DNA of 64,000 bases from Lanius collurio. Its lineage: Eukaryota > Chordata > Aves > Passeriformes > Laniidae. The stretch spans positions 13,267,855 to 13,331,854 of the forward strand of contig JACBWW010000012.1 of NCBI GenBank assembly GCA_020086605.1, given 5' to 3'. The translations under genes and the position numbers were made by a program. The notes beneath the pieces were generated by a model. It saw only the letters and a program-made list of their open reading frames with translations, was not told the DNA's origin and ran no database searches. Position 1 is the stretch's first letter. Every line of letters starts with the position of its first letter. Below, piece by piece: positions 13,503 to 26,550 of the stretch.

Positions 13503-16500
13503 CTGAGAGCCAGATTAGCATCTCTCTTAACGGTAGAGTGAAAAATACACTTGTGTTTGCAATGAACTCTTCTTAAGTCGGTGGAAATTACAACCCAGAG
13601 GTCATACACTTAGTCATTGGCAGCAGAATGTTGTCACTCCCTGCTGGCTGATTCATGAAATAATTTGCTGTGAAGAAAATTGCTGTTTCACATCAGCTGG
13701 AAACAGCTTTTGTCAGACCAGACTTTGATACTGCTGTTGAGTTGCAGTCATGCTTTGAATGGAGTTGCACACAGATTCATCATGCCAGCGTGGCTGCATC
13801 CACATGCCTGTAAACCAAAGAAGGATCCCACTCAAATGGGGACAAAATCTCAAATAATGACAGGTTTCGGTGTAAGCAACTATTACTATTTCTCATAATG
13901 TAATTTATCTGGAAGAGAGGTCCTTGCTTTTTCATCTTTCACATGGTCATCTCTAATTTTATCTTCTCTGGCATGTTAAGTGTTGGCTCATCTACAGAGT
14001 TTTGACATAAGCTTTTGAATTTACTTTGATAACAGAGCCTTGTTATTTTTTTGTAGGGGAGACTCAGTAGTCTCCCCCAGCTTCTTTATTGATTTGATGC
14101 CAAACAATTGCCCTGAGACCATCCACAGCCTTAGTGGGTTCCTCACAGTGCAACAGAACAGGTCTTCCTTTTCTGTTTTCAGATAAAACTACATATTTTA
14201 TAAACTTGTGTCATTCTGTTTGTTAGAGGCAGTGATATTTAAGCAGCCATTTCAGTTAGAATTTTCTTTTCTGCAGTCTTTGTGAAGTTTTTGTGAAGGC
14301 CCTTGTTATCATCCAGAAATGGAGGACATGAGTTGCATTTGCTTTTCTGTGAAGCTACAACATTTTCAAGGGCAATTCAGAAACAGGCAATTTTCCTTCT
14401 TTTCCTGTTTTTCCATCCATTTTCTTAAAGTGTTTTTCTTTGCATATTTCTGTACCTTTTTTTTTCCTTTTCACCTGTTCTTCCTCGTTGTGCTTGGCTC
14501 TCTCCTGTTCTGATTATTCCAGTATTTTTAACTGAAAGAGTAGAGGGCTGAGTTTTTGCTTTGCATTGAAATTTTGCTTAGCATTGAAATCCTACTCTTT
14601 TTGTACTGTTTGGGGCCATGGCAAAGTAGGATCTAGTATGACCTCCATACAATCTCTGAGACATGTTACAGAGGTGAAGATTAGTCTGTCACTCAGTCTC
14701 TAATATGTAAGTTTGCTTCCTTGTCTACCCTCAGCTGAGAGCTCTGCAGTTGAAAATTTCAGAAGGGTTTAGTGTTATCTATTTAATATTCTAGGATATT
14801 GTCTCAGATGATAATAAAAGATTTTTAAGCTGCAAGGGATAGAATTTTCCTTATGTCATAGCACATTAGATTTAGTGTTGGTATCATCAACACATTTTGA
14901 AAAGAGCTAAGAAGTATGAGTAAGATCTTCTATTGTCTTGGGAAAAGATTATAATTTCACTTTTTTGTCTTTCCCTTGGATAAATTGTCATCATAAATAG
15001 GTGACTTAGTGGAAAATTCCTAGTGAATCCACTGTGCAGTTTTCTGTTATGGAAACCACAGGTACAATTGTGCCTTGAAGGCAGAGGCTTGCTTCAAGCT
15101 GGTGCAAAGTCACCTGACAGGAGCTCCAGGTGGTCGTGTGCTACAGGGCCTTTTTGCCTTCTTGCCCTTCAAGGAAATGGGAGTTACTGAGCTTTGTTGT
15201 TTTGTTTTGGTTTTTTTTCCCAAGGTCTTATCTTTCTTTTCTAACATATAAGTGCATGTGCCACATTTGCTCCCTACCTTCAGGATTTGCTGAGGGGAGC
15301 AGTAGCCATCCAGCACAGTTACTACCCAAAAAAAGTGTTTTTCAGACTCAGGGCTGGGAAGTTGCTGTGAGGAGCAGCCAGTGCATCAGATTGGAGCTGC
15401 AAGGGGTATTGGTGTGTCCCGTGGGTGCTGTATAGTCTGCAGTCCTAGTTCTGAGCTGCTGCCTGCCCCTTCTTCTGGGGAGAGAAAGGTAAGGGGTATC
15501 AGCATCCTCACTTATGTATTGTTTCCAAAGTATTCCCTTCCTCCCTTTGGGCCTGTTTACAGGAGAAGATGGCAAGAGCACAGAGTGGGGTTTTGTGGTG
15601 CACAGTTTATTCTGTCCAAGGGGTTTAGCATGACTTGGTTATTCTCTACTACAGCAAAATGAATTCCTGCCTTTAAGAATCAGTCAGTCATTGTTTTGCA
15701 AATGCCTTCTGCTTTGGAACCCATACCCAGCCCTGGTTTTGTCACAGGGTCAAATCCACTTTTTAAAGTTACTCCTGCATCAAAGTGAGAAAGTTGGTAA
15801 TGCTATCTGTTAGGTCCTAGCAAACTCACCAGTTTTAGGGCATACACATTATAATTTTCAGTGAATACAGAAGAAAAAAATGAAAGAAGGACAATAACTT
15901 AAAAAAAGATTCCCTTCAAATTTTTCTTCTTTCTCAGACTAATGGCAAAATTATGTGGCTGAGCTATGTTTTAGATTATCACTGGAGTTTTTGCTGCTGC
16001 ACCCAGCAGTTGTTAGAATGTGTGCTAATTAGAACTGATTTAAATAAAAGGATTTCCACTAGGCAGTCTGAGAAAAAAAGTCTGAATATTTCTGAGTATT
16101 TTTGAAATTTTTAACATATTGATAGCTGGTTAAAAGTTAGCTTTATTTTACATTTATAGCAGAATATTTCATGCATTCACATGAATCAGTGCTTTTAGGA
16201 ATAGATTGTTTCGACTCTGATATCAAGAAGGTAATGTTACTACTTTGACCTCACACAGGGCATCTTTGCCCAAACCAAATATTTTTTGATTGCATATATT
16301 TTCTACTGCTGCTCTTTAACAGGCTGTGAGTAGAGCTGCAAATAATGTTAGCATTACATATGTAGCCACATTTTTATTGCAGTGGCCATTCACAAAGACA
16401 CAACAAATGTGTCTTTCCCTAACTGGGGAAAAAAATATTAGAACACGTACATGTGAAGGAAATAAGCTAATGGTCAGAACTGAAGCATTTTTTTCCTTAT

Positions 16501-16770
16501 ACAGTACAACCCTGGGTTGCATAAGCTCTTCTGGACATTAATAGTATACATGTGTTGGAGTGTAAGCAAGGAATGGAAGAACTCAACATCAATTATAAAA
16601 AAATAAATGTGTATCTACAGCAGTTTTCACTATGCTGGTGGAAATAAATCGTCGTATTGACCTGAGACATTTGTCCTGGTTTCCTTGTTTATATTAAAAA
16701 CATGTTTGAAGAGGTTTTTTTCTCTCTGTCATACAGAGGAATATATGATGATAATGTTCTGGTTAATCGA

Positions 16771-16830
16771 AATAAATGCAAAATAAAAACTAATAAAGAA
16801 TATAATTAAATTAAATAAAAAATAAATAGA
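16771..16830. repeat. A/T-rich low-complexity segment
   Basis: About 60 nt built almost only of A and T, with repeated AATAAA-, TAATTAAA- and AAATAAA-like words. Several AATAAA hexamers occur, but nothing suggests a transcript ending here. I read it as low-complexity sequence. Confidence 0.55.
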
Positions 16831-17728
16831 TTCCACATTAGATATTAGAGCAACACATAAACAGCTACATGAAATAATCTCTTATGAACAGTACCAGAAT
16901 TAATTTTTTGTACTCTATAAATTCTAGTAATTTTATCTCTGGACTGTCAGTGCAAGTAAGTTTTTCTCAGTGGGAATAGCAAAGTCTCTGTGATCAATAA
17001 TATTTGTTTATGAGAATAGTAAAAATAGATTTTATAGCAGAAGCATAGAGCTATTCTTTTGAGATGCAGCTTTGGATAAAAGCTTTGCATTTTTTCTTTT
17101 CTCCTGAGACTACTAAAGAGAACACTAAAAAGTAAAATGGGTGACCACAGAAACAAGTAGGGTCACCCATTACCAGGGATTCATTTTATTTCCATTAGAG
17201 AGGAACTAGAAGGCATCTCACACTATTTGTACCTGATTTTCCATTATAAATTACGGTACATGAGATCATTTAAAAATCGCTCACCCTTTCAGGTGAAGCC
17301 AACTCTGTTGCTGTTCCTTAATAATTGAACAGTAAGAAATACAAGATCTCCATTTTCATCCAACCAAAGTAACTTATGAGATGGGAGAGGAGAAAAAGGC
17401 ATGTGAAATACAATCTTCCTAAAAGCTCACAGGGCAGTCTCAGAGGGGGATTTAAAGACTGGTTTTGGATTCACATTTAAAGGGTCAGGTTTCCTCAGTG
17501 AGCTTCTAACTGCAGATAGGAGTCCTGGGACCCCACAAAGCTGGTGTATCAACCACAGGTGGTTCAGGAGCACCAGTATGGACTACATACACTAAAGTCA
17601 GGATGCTGCCTGTTCAAAAACATGATACAACTCAGACCTCTCCTCTAGTTCACTGCCTCAGTGTATGAATTTTCAGCTTTAATGCTTCTCTGGGATAAGG
17701 AGCAACACAGTAAAGACAGCAAAACCTC

Positions 17729-17747
17729 TTTTTTTTTTTTTTTTTTT
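17729..17747. repeat. Poly-T tract (19 nt)
   Basis: Uninterrupted run of T following 'aaaacctc'. No retropseudogene or SINE body could be recognised on either side. Confidence 0.85.
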
Positions 17748-20427
17748 AGTGAAAACTGGTTCTGATGAGAGTTTAGCCACTGTTCCCATTCTCTTTGCAT
17801 GCTGCTAGTGTGAAGGGATTGATGCTTGAGGTTTAAAGACCAAATAAAACACCAAAAACAAAGTTTGTAAGATATATTCCAGTGTAATTGTGTCATATTT
17901 ACTTCCAGTTCAAGTCATAAGCTAGGAGCCAACCTATTGAAGGTATTGAAAGGTGTTCTCATCAGCTTCACTGGGTACTGGGATCTTGGGTTGGATAGTG
18001 TTTGCCTGATCTCTCTTATTCCATTGTCACACCCAGCAGAAATGTGTGTCTATGTGGCAAATCATGCATGGTCTAGAAATTTACAATGAAAAACACCAAA
18101 AGGGTTTAAAATTATTTTTTAATGTAGGAATATATTTTTTAAGTTTGGCTTTTTTTTATTATGTTTGGAGGAATCAACTCCTGCCCAGCATGTAGTCCAA
18201 TGAGCATCTGATGCAGTGAGTCAATAGCATAAAAATGGTACAAGTGACCCTTCTGTTATTTTTCTTTTTTTCCTTTTAACCATATAAGTCAGAATCCCAG
18301 ACAATAATTAGTAATTGCAAAATCTATACAAAAACATAAAAAATACAATTTTTGTTGTTTTGTTTGATTTGTTTTGAAAAACTGGTCACAGTTGTCAGCT
18401 CTTCTCAATGGGAAGAAACTCTTGATGGGGGACCATTGTCTTATCATAAATCTTTATTCTACTGTTTATTTGCGTAGTTTCCAGAAAAGCTACATAGAAT
18501 CTTCTTTCTTCAGTGTCTTGCTTAGTTACTCTGGTGAGATAGAAATCCAGGGAAGTTGGAGCACATAAGTTCTACACAGGGAAAGGTGAGTGGGTTTCTT
18601 AAGCACTCACCTTTTAACAGTGATGATTGAGCAAGTGAGAGGCTTTCCTTATTTAACATAAATTAACAGTTCAGTACTTATTTATTATCTATGTCACAGA
18701 TAATATGTGAAGTCATTTCAATGACTTGTAACAAATGCTCCTTTTCAAAACATGATACGGTGTCACTTCTTTTGTACATGGCTTTTCCAATGAGGCATGG
18801 ATCCAAGGGAGTCTATCAAAGTGTTTTTGGAGGAGATATTAACCAAGCTGAATTCTATGTTTTGTGATTAGAATTGGCATATTAATTTTCAGTTTGTAAC
18901 AGATCCTGTCTGAAAGCTGTAGAAAAAAACCCACTGGGTCTAAGCATAAGTGTGTGAAATGATTTCTGCAAACTGATGCACATGTTTAGTAGGTTTAGTT
19001 GTGCAGTCATTCGGTAAGAGGATCTACTCCTTTGCTGGAAGGGCTCTTAGAGAAATTTTAAGACTGCAAAATAAATCACTCCTTCCTTTTCACCCAGTGG
19101 TCAAAGGTTGTGAAGAGCTGTCACAGCACTGGGCACAAAGGATGAACTACAGCTGGTGTTTTTCAGCACTATGCTGGAGACCTTCAATAGGGCAGAACTT
19201 TGCTGTATCATCAAGTTTGAGGAAGCTGATTTCTCTGGTTAAACTCATGGGCCTGAGTCTGTTCTTGCTTACGTTTACCTATAGTTTAAATTTGGGTTAG
19301 TAGAGTGGCTTTGGATTCAGTGAGAATGCCTAAGTTCTATAGGCTCTGATTTGAGCCATTTGTTTAAAATAAAGGCAGAATCCAATGTTAATGTGCAGCT
19401 TCTTTTATAATTGTTTAATAGTAAATAAAGTTAATTAATAAAATTCTTAATTCTGTTCTGGATTTGCTCACCATGCATTCATTCTCTCCAACAGAGGCCA
19501 GTGCTAGAGTTGTTTGAAAAATAGAGTTTGGTAAAATAAAAACAGACCATCATATTACAACATTTCTGTGTGATTTTAATATTGCATCTCAGTTTTGCTA
19601 TTTTGATTGATTTAACTTTTCATACTGTGTTGAAGCATCTGTTTCTATAACCTTTACAACAGTTCCTCCTTATCAGCAGATTGTAATGGAGCACTTAAAT
19701 AGGCCTGAATTAGGCAGTCTGCTTTTCTGTTGAAAAGGAAAGTATTTTTTTTTTTAAAAAAACAGACTGTAAAATGAATGTTGCAGTTTCTCATAGGTGA
19801 CTCTACTCTCTGGTCTGCTCTAACAAATATTTATGGATATTTTGGCAACAATATGATTAGGCAGAAGTTTTCCATGAAGTAGCTTGAGTGTTTAGGTTGA
19901 TTGCAACAAGATCTGGACCACACTTCCAAGTTGGCATGCTGTTTCTCCGACATACTCGTATGGTTACCTGTTCCACTTGCTCTAAGTAATTTCTGTTTCA
20001 CAGGATAGAAGTGCTTGACACATTATTTCTCTTCTGAGATTTATTTTTCTCTTCTAATATGCTCTTGCTCTTTAGAAATAATTAATATACAGAAAGATGA
20101 AAAGATTACCTCCCATCTCCTAAGACAAAGAGTTGAACAAGAGATAATTACTTAAGCTGTGATACAGTTTATCAGAAGTAAATCACTTTCTTTTTCTTGC
20201 TTACCCAAATAGGTATTTGATGCATATTTTTTCCCCTTGGTGTCCTTTTCTATTAGCTGTTCCCCCAATATCTATAATTACATTGTGAAAGTGATGTGTT
20301 GTAGAAACTAAAATGCAATGGTAACTCACTGTTTTGCTTTCATAATCGTCTATGCAAATCCAATTAATATCATGTAGTTCAGTTTAACTGTAAAATACTG
20401 GATAAGTCTACAAAGATAGTATAGGGG

Positions 20428-20836
20428 AAGCCAAATGAGGAGTGGCTGAGGTCACTTGTTCTGTTCAGTCTGGAGGAGACTGAGGGGTGATATTGCAGTT
20501 ACAGCTTCCTCATGAGAGGAAGAGGAGGGACAGGCACTGAGCTCTACTCTGTAGTGACCAGTGACAGGACACAAGGGCATGGTCTGAAGCTGAGCCAGGG
20601 GAGATCTAGGCTGGGTATTAGGAGGAGATTTTTCACCCCAAGGGTGGTTGAGCACTGGAACAGGCTCCCCAGGGAAGTGGTCACAGCACCAAGCCTGACA
20701 GAGTTCAAGAAGCATTTGGACAACGCTCTCAGGTTCATGGTGGGACTCTTGGGGCTGTTCTGTGCAGGACCAGGAGCCAGACTTTGATGATCCTAGCAGG
20801 TCCCTTCCAAATCAGGATATTCTATAATTCTATGAC
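20428..20836 (+). mobile_element. CR1 LINE 3' end with remnant of the reverse-transcriptase ORF tail
   Basis: A plus-oriented, 5'-truncated CR1 copy. It ends with 'attctataattctatga' at about 20818-20835, which is the degenerate octamer repeat closing CR1 elements. It is preceded by 'gatcctagcaggtcccttcc', the complement of the familiar 'ggaagggacc' CR1 signature. Within it, 20512-20787 is open for 91 codons and contains the motif RRRFFTPRVVEHWNRLPREV followed by an APSLTEFKKHLD motif. These are the conserved last residues of the CR1 ORF2 polyprotein, after the reverse-transcriptase domain. The endonuclease and catalytic RT parts are missing, so it cannot retrotranspose by itself. It is the same subfamily as the copy at about 33951-34800 but in the opposite direction. 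Confidence 0.93.
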
Positions 20837-23800
20837 ATGCTGTATATGGGCTGACCTTTTTTGAAAGCTAACTCTTCTATACATTAGGGTCTGCCATGTG
20901 ACATCTCATCCTGTATCATGGAATTTGGGGACAAAATCTATTACTCTGGCCTTTAACAACTCCATGCAGGATAGGACAAAATGCTCATTTGCCACATTAT
21001 TTATAGTCCCCTTACTCAGTGAACGCTTTGTCCTTACATGTCCTTTTCTGTCACGTACCATCTTTTGTAATTCTTCGTCTTCATTTCCCAAGAGCAGAAT
21101 AGCTATGGTTTTGTTTTAAAATCTTCCTTGAAGTTCAAGTTTTGTTTATTTATGACTTTGGGATGAAAAAGTATTGCATGGCAGAACTTTCCTAGAAGCC
21201 AGTGGACTCACTAGAGCAGAGAGTGACTCTATTGATGGGGTCCTGGAACTTCTACATTTTCAAAGCTTACAACAGCAAAATTCATTTTGTAAATAAACTC
21301 TGCAGGGTCGGTAAATACCATAGTCCTGCTGGGTGCATCCATCTGATCCCAGATATAGAATCAAAACTTAAACTTGCTGTTTCCTGCCTTGCTCCACAGC
21401 TTTTGTATCTCTCATGTCTGCTGTGAAATACTGTCTCCTTACAAAATAGCTTTGATGTTACCATAAGGTGAAATTTTTCTTAAATACTACAAATGTTTGA
21501 TGTGTAGCAGACAAAGAAGTTGGTTCTTACATGGGCATTTCAATCAGATATTCTGTGTGATTTGCACATGAAAATGTTACCAAAATACTTGAAATTTGGA
21601 AGGCAGTTAGGAATGAAAATAGTTATCAGACCTTGATCAGTATGAATGCTTGGTCTAATTGTGAACTCAATTATTACTGCACACAGTTTTTTATTGTGGA
21701 GGAGGATTTGCCAAGGCTGAAAAAGAAATTAATCCAACTTTCTCATTAAAACATACTTTGAAAAAGATCATTGATTGTGCACTGACCATTCATTGTCATA
21801 CCAATGACTTTCTAATTATTTTTCTTCACATTAACAAAATAGAGGTGGCTGAAGACCCACGTGAATGTTCACAATGTGCATGTTTCTAGGCTGTCTACTG
21901 AAAATGTTACTTTCATTGTTGCAAAAAAAGAGAAGAAGATATTAAACTCTTCCTGACATGCTGAAAAGTACTCTGTCTTCAAAAATATTTGTAGTAAAAG
22001 CAGCTAAAATGCATTAAAAATGTCCTGTTATTGCTTTTTCCATATGTAATTCTTGCCATTGCTGGACAGATGATGCTATATGACAGTGGGGAGCAAGCTT
22101 TTCTCAGTGACTCTTAAGACAGTAGAAGTTTCAGAGCACCTGAAATAATTGAAAAGATTCACCAAATGCAAATGACAGCTTTCATCTTCCTTTATGAAGC
22201 ACATGCTCATGAATATATACATTTTTGCATATGCAGAAGCTCAAGTGTATCTGCCTTCCGATGAATGAAAGAATATGGAAATTATGTAGTCAGAATTAGT
22301 TAGAAGTTTGCTTTATTTTGTTGAATTCTCCAATTTAATTGAAATTCCCTTCCTGGGTTGGAACATTTCTTAGAGGCTGCCAGATTTGAGAAAGGGGGCA
22401 CTGTTACCCCTTCTCCTTCCTTCTGAACTTTTTGTGCTATTTAAGTACCAGTGTTGCTTTTGGTGATACTAACAGCCTTTTGGCAGTTCTGTGCTGTTTG
22501 TCTGCACAATCTGTCCATCTAAAGTAGCAGAGCATGAGAAGCTGATCTCCTGAGGGAACTCCAACAATATCGACAGGCTTGATTGACATAAAACCAGTCT
22601 CTCTCTTTCACCTCCACTGAACTCTTAGAGTAAATTCAGGGCCTGACTGAAGTGAGATAGGGTTTTAGCCATTGACTTCCATGGGAACAGAATTTGAACA
22701 CTAGCAGCTACTGCCCTCTCCTAAGGCAGCCCTGAATATCTTGGCAAATGCTGTTTAGAAGCACTATCAATTTGCTCCCACTTCCTTCTCAGGACTCAAA
22801 GCCAAGTTCAGGGCTATTTATGTCTTATTAACTAGAGAAGGCTTTGGCTGGGAACTGCAGCAGGCATTTAAATCTTCGCCTTGAAAAATGGGTTATGGCT
22901 TAATGAACTTTGTTCAGGTTAAAGCAGTTATTTATTCTTGATATTTGTGTTTGTTGCTGTCAGGTAGAAGTCAATGAAAGAACAGTGCCTTTTATCTTGA
23001 AGAGTTTATCAGGATGGAATAGTCTGAAATTTGTTTCAAGTGAATCAATTCTCACTTTTTTTGACAAGAAAATAGCAACAGTAGATTTTCCAGATATGCT
23101 TCAAAATACCACATATGCTTAAAACTTAGAGGATGTCAAGAGCCATACAAAAAGATCTGCTTATCACTTCAAAATGTGAACATCTACAGATATCCAAATT
23201 ACATTTTCTATTAAGTCAGCAGTGCAAAAGGTGAGAGAAGAGGCAGAGACACAGGCATTTATTTTCAGTCAGTGTGTTCATACAGAGGAAATGGAGAAAA
23301 ATAAAAATGTAGTCCATAAATTGAAGACTGTCTGCAGGGAGTGTAAAAGGAAAAAAACCCAGAAAAATTTAAAATATTCCTTTTTTCTTTTCCTCCCCTT
23401 CTGAAGTGCTTAGGGTGAAATACCATTTCTACTGCAACCTATAAATATTATTCATCTAATGTTGAAATTGTTTGACTAGTTCCTAAATATTTTCTTTCTT
23501 GAATTGATAACCACAGTACCCAATTGTGATATTTTTGTTGTCTGAAGTAAATTTATTATTTTTAAAGCATTTTGGAAATTTAATGAAAGCATTTTAAAAG
23601 AATTCTACTAAGAAATAATTATGCTCGTGTGGTGGAATGGGATGTGCTCTTCCTTGTATCTTATGTTGCTCTGTATTTGACTAGTAAGAATGATGACACT
23701 AACGCCAAATATTTGGGTGCATCTGATATTGGAAAGCCATAGGATCTTTCTTACAAGGCATTTCAGGGGGTCTGCAGTAACCCAGGACTGGATTTCTTCT

Positions 23801-23878
23801 GTGTACTTAGAGCAACATCTTTGAACTCCCAAGACTGCCTTATGTCCTGAAAGAAGAGAGATTATTAATTAAGGGGTT

Positions 23879-23898
23879 TATATATATATATATGTATA
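23879..23898. repeat. (TA)n microsatellite
   Basis: Seven TA units followed by a TGTATA interruption. Short simple repeat. Confidence 0.8.
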
Positions 23899-24896
23899 AA
23901 ATTTGAGGTCGGTTACCATAATTGTTTCCAAGTGTAAACCATTAGGACCTGCACCACTTCACAGTTATTAAGATAATTTTCTGTCTTGTTTGATGCTACA
24001 TGCCTGTGTTTAGGGAAAAAAAAAACAAAACAAAACCCTGAAAACCCTCAACCCAAATCCATCTTATATGGGCTCGGTCTTCCTGTCAGAACATTTTTTT
24101 TTTACTTCTTTTAATGTTGGTCAGCACAGACTGACTTTTCCACAGAATTACCCTCCGTTTTTCATGGAGGAGATAACCTCCCATGCAGAAACTTGTCTGT
24201 GTAGAGCATTGTCCTTTTCCACCTTCTTTCCAACCTCCTAAAAAGTCTATACAATATTTTTTCACATTATTGTCTAGGTGGGGTTAGTAAAGTTGTTTGG
24301 TATCTGTGTTCAATCTCAATCAAATTTAAGAAGCCACTAATTAACAAATATGAGGTTGTCAGATGGTAATGCTAGATAGGGGAATTCCAGAAATTGTAAC
24401 AGCTTCCTATTTGTGGCTGGCTAATATAGAGAGGATGTGTAGACTTCCTAGCTTGTTAAACCACATCACAGTGCATGGGCTAATACCACATGTATTCATT
24501 AGCAGATGATCATGGCATGTGTCAATATCCAGTGTGCAGATGGTTTTTGCATGGTCCTCCTAATGGTATCATATGTTGCTTGGTAGTTGTTCAGAGCTTA
24601 AAACAAAAAGCTTTTGAAGCTTTGTGTGTGATGTTTAATAGGTCTTTCTCTAATGCTGGCTTTGCACCTGCTCCTCCCTCACAATCACATCAAAGTGAAC
24701 GCTAAGTAACCACTCTGAAATCATGCAGCATCGGGCCACAGCGTAAAACCAGTGAAAGTGCAGGGCAATCAGCCCTGTAAATTCTCTCCATTTGCAGAAG
24801 GAATCTCCACAGCCACCTGGATGCTTTAAACCTTCATTATTTTAAATTTAAAATGGTTGGCTGAGCATTGCTTCTACAAAAATCTGATAAAATAAT

Positions 24897-24960
24897 TGAA
24901 GTTGGAGGTGGGGAAGGACCTCTGGGGTCACACAGTCAGACTTTCTGCCAATAACGGATT
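24897..24960 (-). mobile_element. Short CR1-like 3' scrap (minus orientation)
   Basis: The words 'ggggaaggacctctggggtca' and 'cacagtcagactttctgcc' match the order of a minus-oriented CR1 3' terminus ('ggaagggacctctggagatcatccagtcc' type). The match fades after about 65 nt. Either a heavily decayed copy or a coincidence of short motifs. Confidence 0.45.
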
Positions 24961-26443
24961 GTTGCCTGCAGTTCAGTTTCTAGTGACCTTGGAAATTACT
25001 AGCCTGGTAAAACGGTAATGAAAAAACAAAGCTGTTATAGCTTCAAAAGTGGCCAAAGTGATGCTGTCCCATTGAGAAATTGTGCTTTTGATGTGAGATT
25101 CTCTACATGCATTGTTTCTTGGTTGCAGTTTTTAAGTGATCACAGTTTTAATCTACACTTTGTGACCCATTTTGAATTGTCTACAGCTAGGAGGTTGGTG
25201 GAGGTTAGCTAGTTTTAATACCACATGAACTCATCCCTTAACCAAATCATAATTTTTATTACAAATAAATAAGTCGACAACTTGATTAGCGCCCCTACCC
25301 AAACTTTTTCTTCATGTCTCTGCAGTTGTGTTCTTTCAACATTTCTAGCCTCCCAGAAACAGGAAATGGGAAGGAAAAAAAACCTGATTTCTTGTTTTTT
25401 CCATCAAAACTCTTGGTTAATTAATTACAGACTTATCATACCTGGAAACTCAAAAGTCCCTGATAAGACTCAAATGTGACACACGACTTTTAGATTTCTT
25501 TCAACCAGCCAAATATTGTTTTACTTTTCTGCTGACGCAGGCAATAAAGCACAGCTCTAACATACACTTAAGTGGGTAGAATTCAGTCCCCCTTTTAAGA
25601 AGGAAACAGTAGAAACAAGCTCCCAACAGCAGAACAATTAAAGTTTCAGTTAAAAAAAAAAAATTTAGGAGGCTGTTAAAAGCTGAAGAGAGGGAGATGG
25701 GAAAGAGATCCCAAGACACCAAGTTCCCTTCCTGTTGTGCCTGTTTGATATGTGTTAATTTCTGCTCTAGGGGGCCCTATTGTGGGCTGCCTTTTGGGAT
25801 GTGCAGTGCTGTAATTATCCTTTCTTCCTGGGACTCTGGCCCCCTCTGACTATTGTACTCACACACTCCAGATCTCACTTGCAGAGGAAAAGGGTTTTCT
25901 CAGCTGCCAACTTGCTTAAAAGAGGAGTTAAGAGGAAAAGAAAACTGACTGGACTTGGCAAAAGTCTCTATTTTATTCTGTTTAGTCCGATTTTTAAAGG
26001 ACTGGATGCTGAGAAACACCAATATAGTGGGAACACTTACTCCTTAAACAGGTTCTTGCAAAGTTTTTACAATAAAAACAGAAAGCTGCTTTAGTAAAGC
26101 AGTGTTTATCCTTGCACTAATGCTGGTCATGAATACGTGTCTAACTTAGCTGGAACTAATGCCTGACTATACTGTTCCACTACGGCAACTTAACATTCAG
26201 CGTAGGCTGATTATTTTTTCAACAATATTTGCTAAATTCTTTCAAGGGCTGCCAGTATATATTTTTTGAAGCTTAGTTAATAAGAACAGCTGCCAGTGGA
26301 GTCAAGGCTAAAAGAGGCAAAAAATATCTGCAGAAGGCAAGATTTTACTTCAAAAGATCAGTATTACAAAGCACTACTGTTGCTGGTATAATCACTTTCT
26401 TTGGGGGGGATGCTAATATAGACTGGGTTTCTTGTCTTCGCAG

Positions 26444-26550
26444 CCCCCACTGAGCCTTTGCTGTGCAAATTTGCTGATGGAGGGCAAAAGAAGCGCCAGA
26501 ATCAAAGCAAATACACACAGAATGGAAGGCCGTGGCCCAGAGAAGGAGAG
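26444..26550 (+). CDS. RBMS3: RBMS3 exon A: end of RRM2 and basic linker
   Basis: This 107-nt internal exon is bounded by TTCGCAG and GAG|GTAAGT. It starts in phase 1, so the G of the first codon is in the previous exon, and ends in phase 0. It encodes (A)[18 protein letters not shown], then [17 protein letters not shown]. The LLCKFADGG segment is the last beta strand of the second RNA-recognition motif in the RBMS/MSSP family. The Lys/Arg/Gln-rich stretch is the conserved linker after it. RBMS3 is a mainly cytoplasmic protein that binds A/U-rich single-stranded RNA and can stabilise target mRNAs (family knowledge). The RBMS3 assignment rather than RBMS1 or RBMS2 rests mainly on exons C and D. 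If the following intron were retained, translation would stop after four more codons (GTA AGT GCC ACG TAG). Confidence 0.96.

Larger units (their letters stand above)
1..26443 (+). other. RBMS3: RBMS3 intron upstream of exon A (3' part, at least 26.4 kb)
   Basis: This is AT-rich non-coding sequence that ends in a good acceptor. A TGCTAAT branch-site candidate lies at 26411-26417, 27 nt before the AG, followed by a T-rich tract and CAG at 26441-26443. The exon encoding the rest of RRM2 was not found here and should lie upstream of the window. Open frames in this stretch are short, overlap on both strands and resemble no family I know. Apart from the CR1 fragments, microsatellites and homopolymer tracts listed separately, I see nothing gene-like. 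Assignment to this intron is inferred from the exon that follows. Confidence 0.85.

Noticed and set aside
16771..16830. Cluster of AATAAA words as a polyadenylation region
   Set aside because: The words arise from an A/T-rich low-complexity tract, and there is no exon or downstream GT-rich element nearby.
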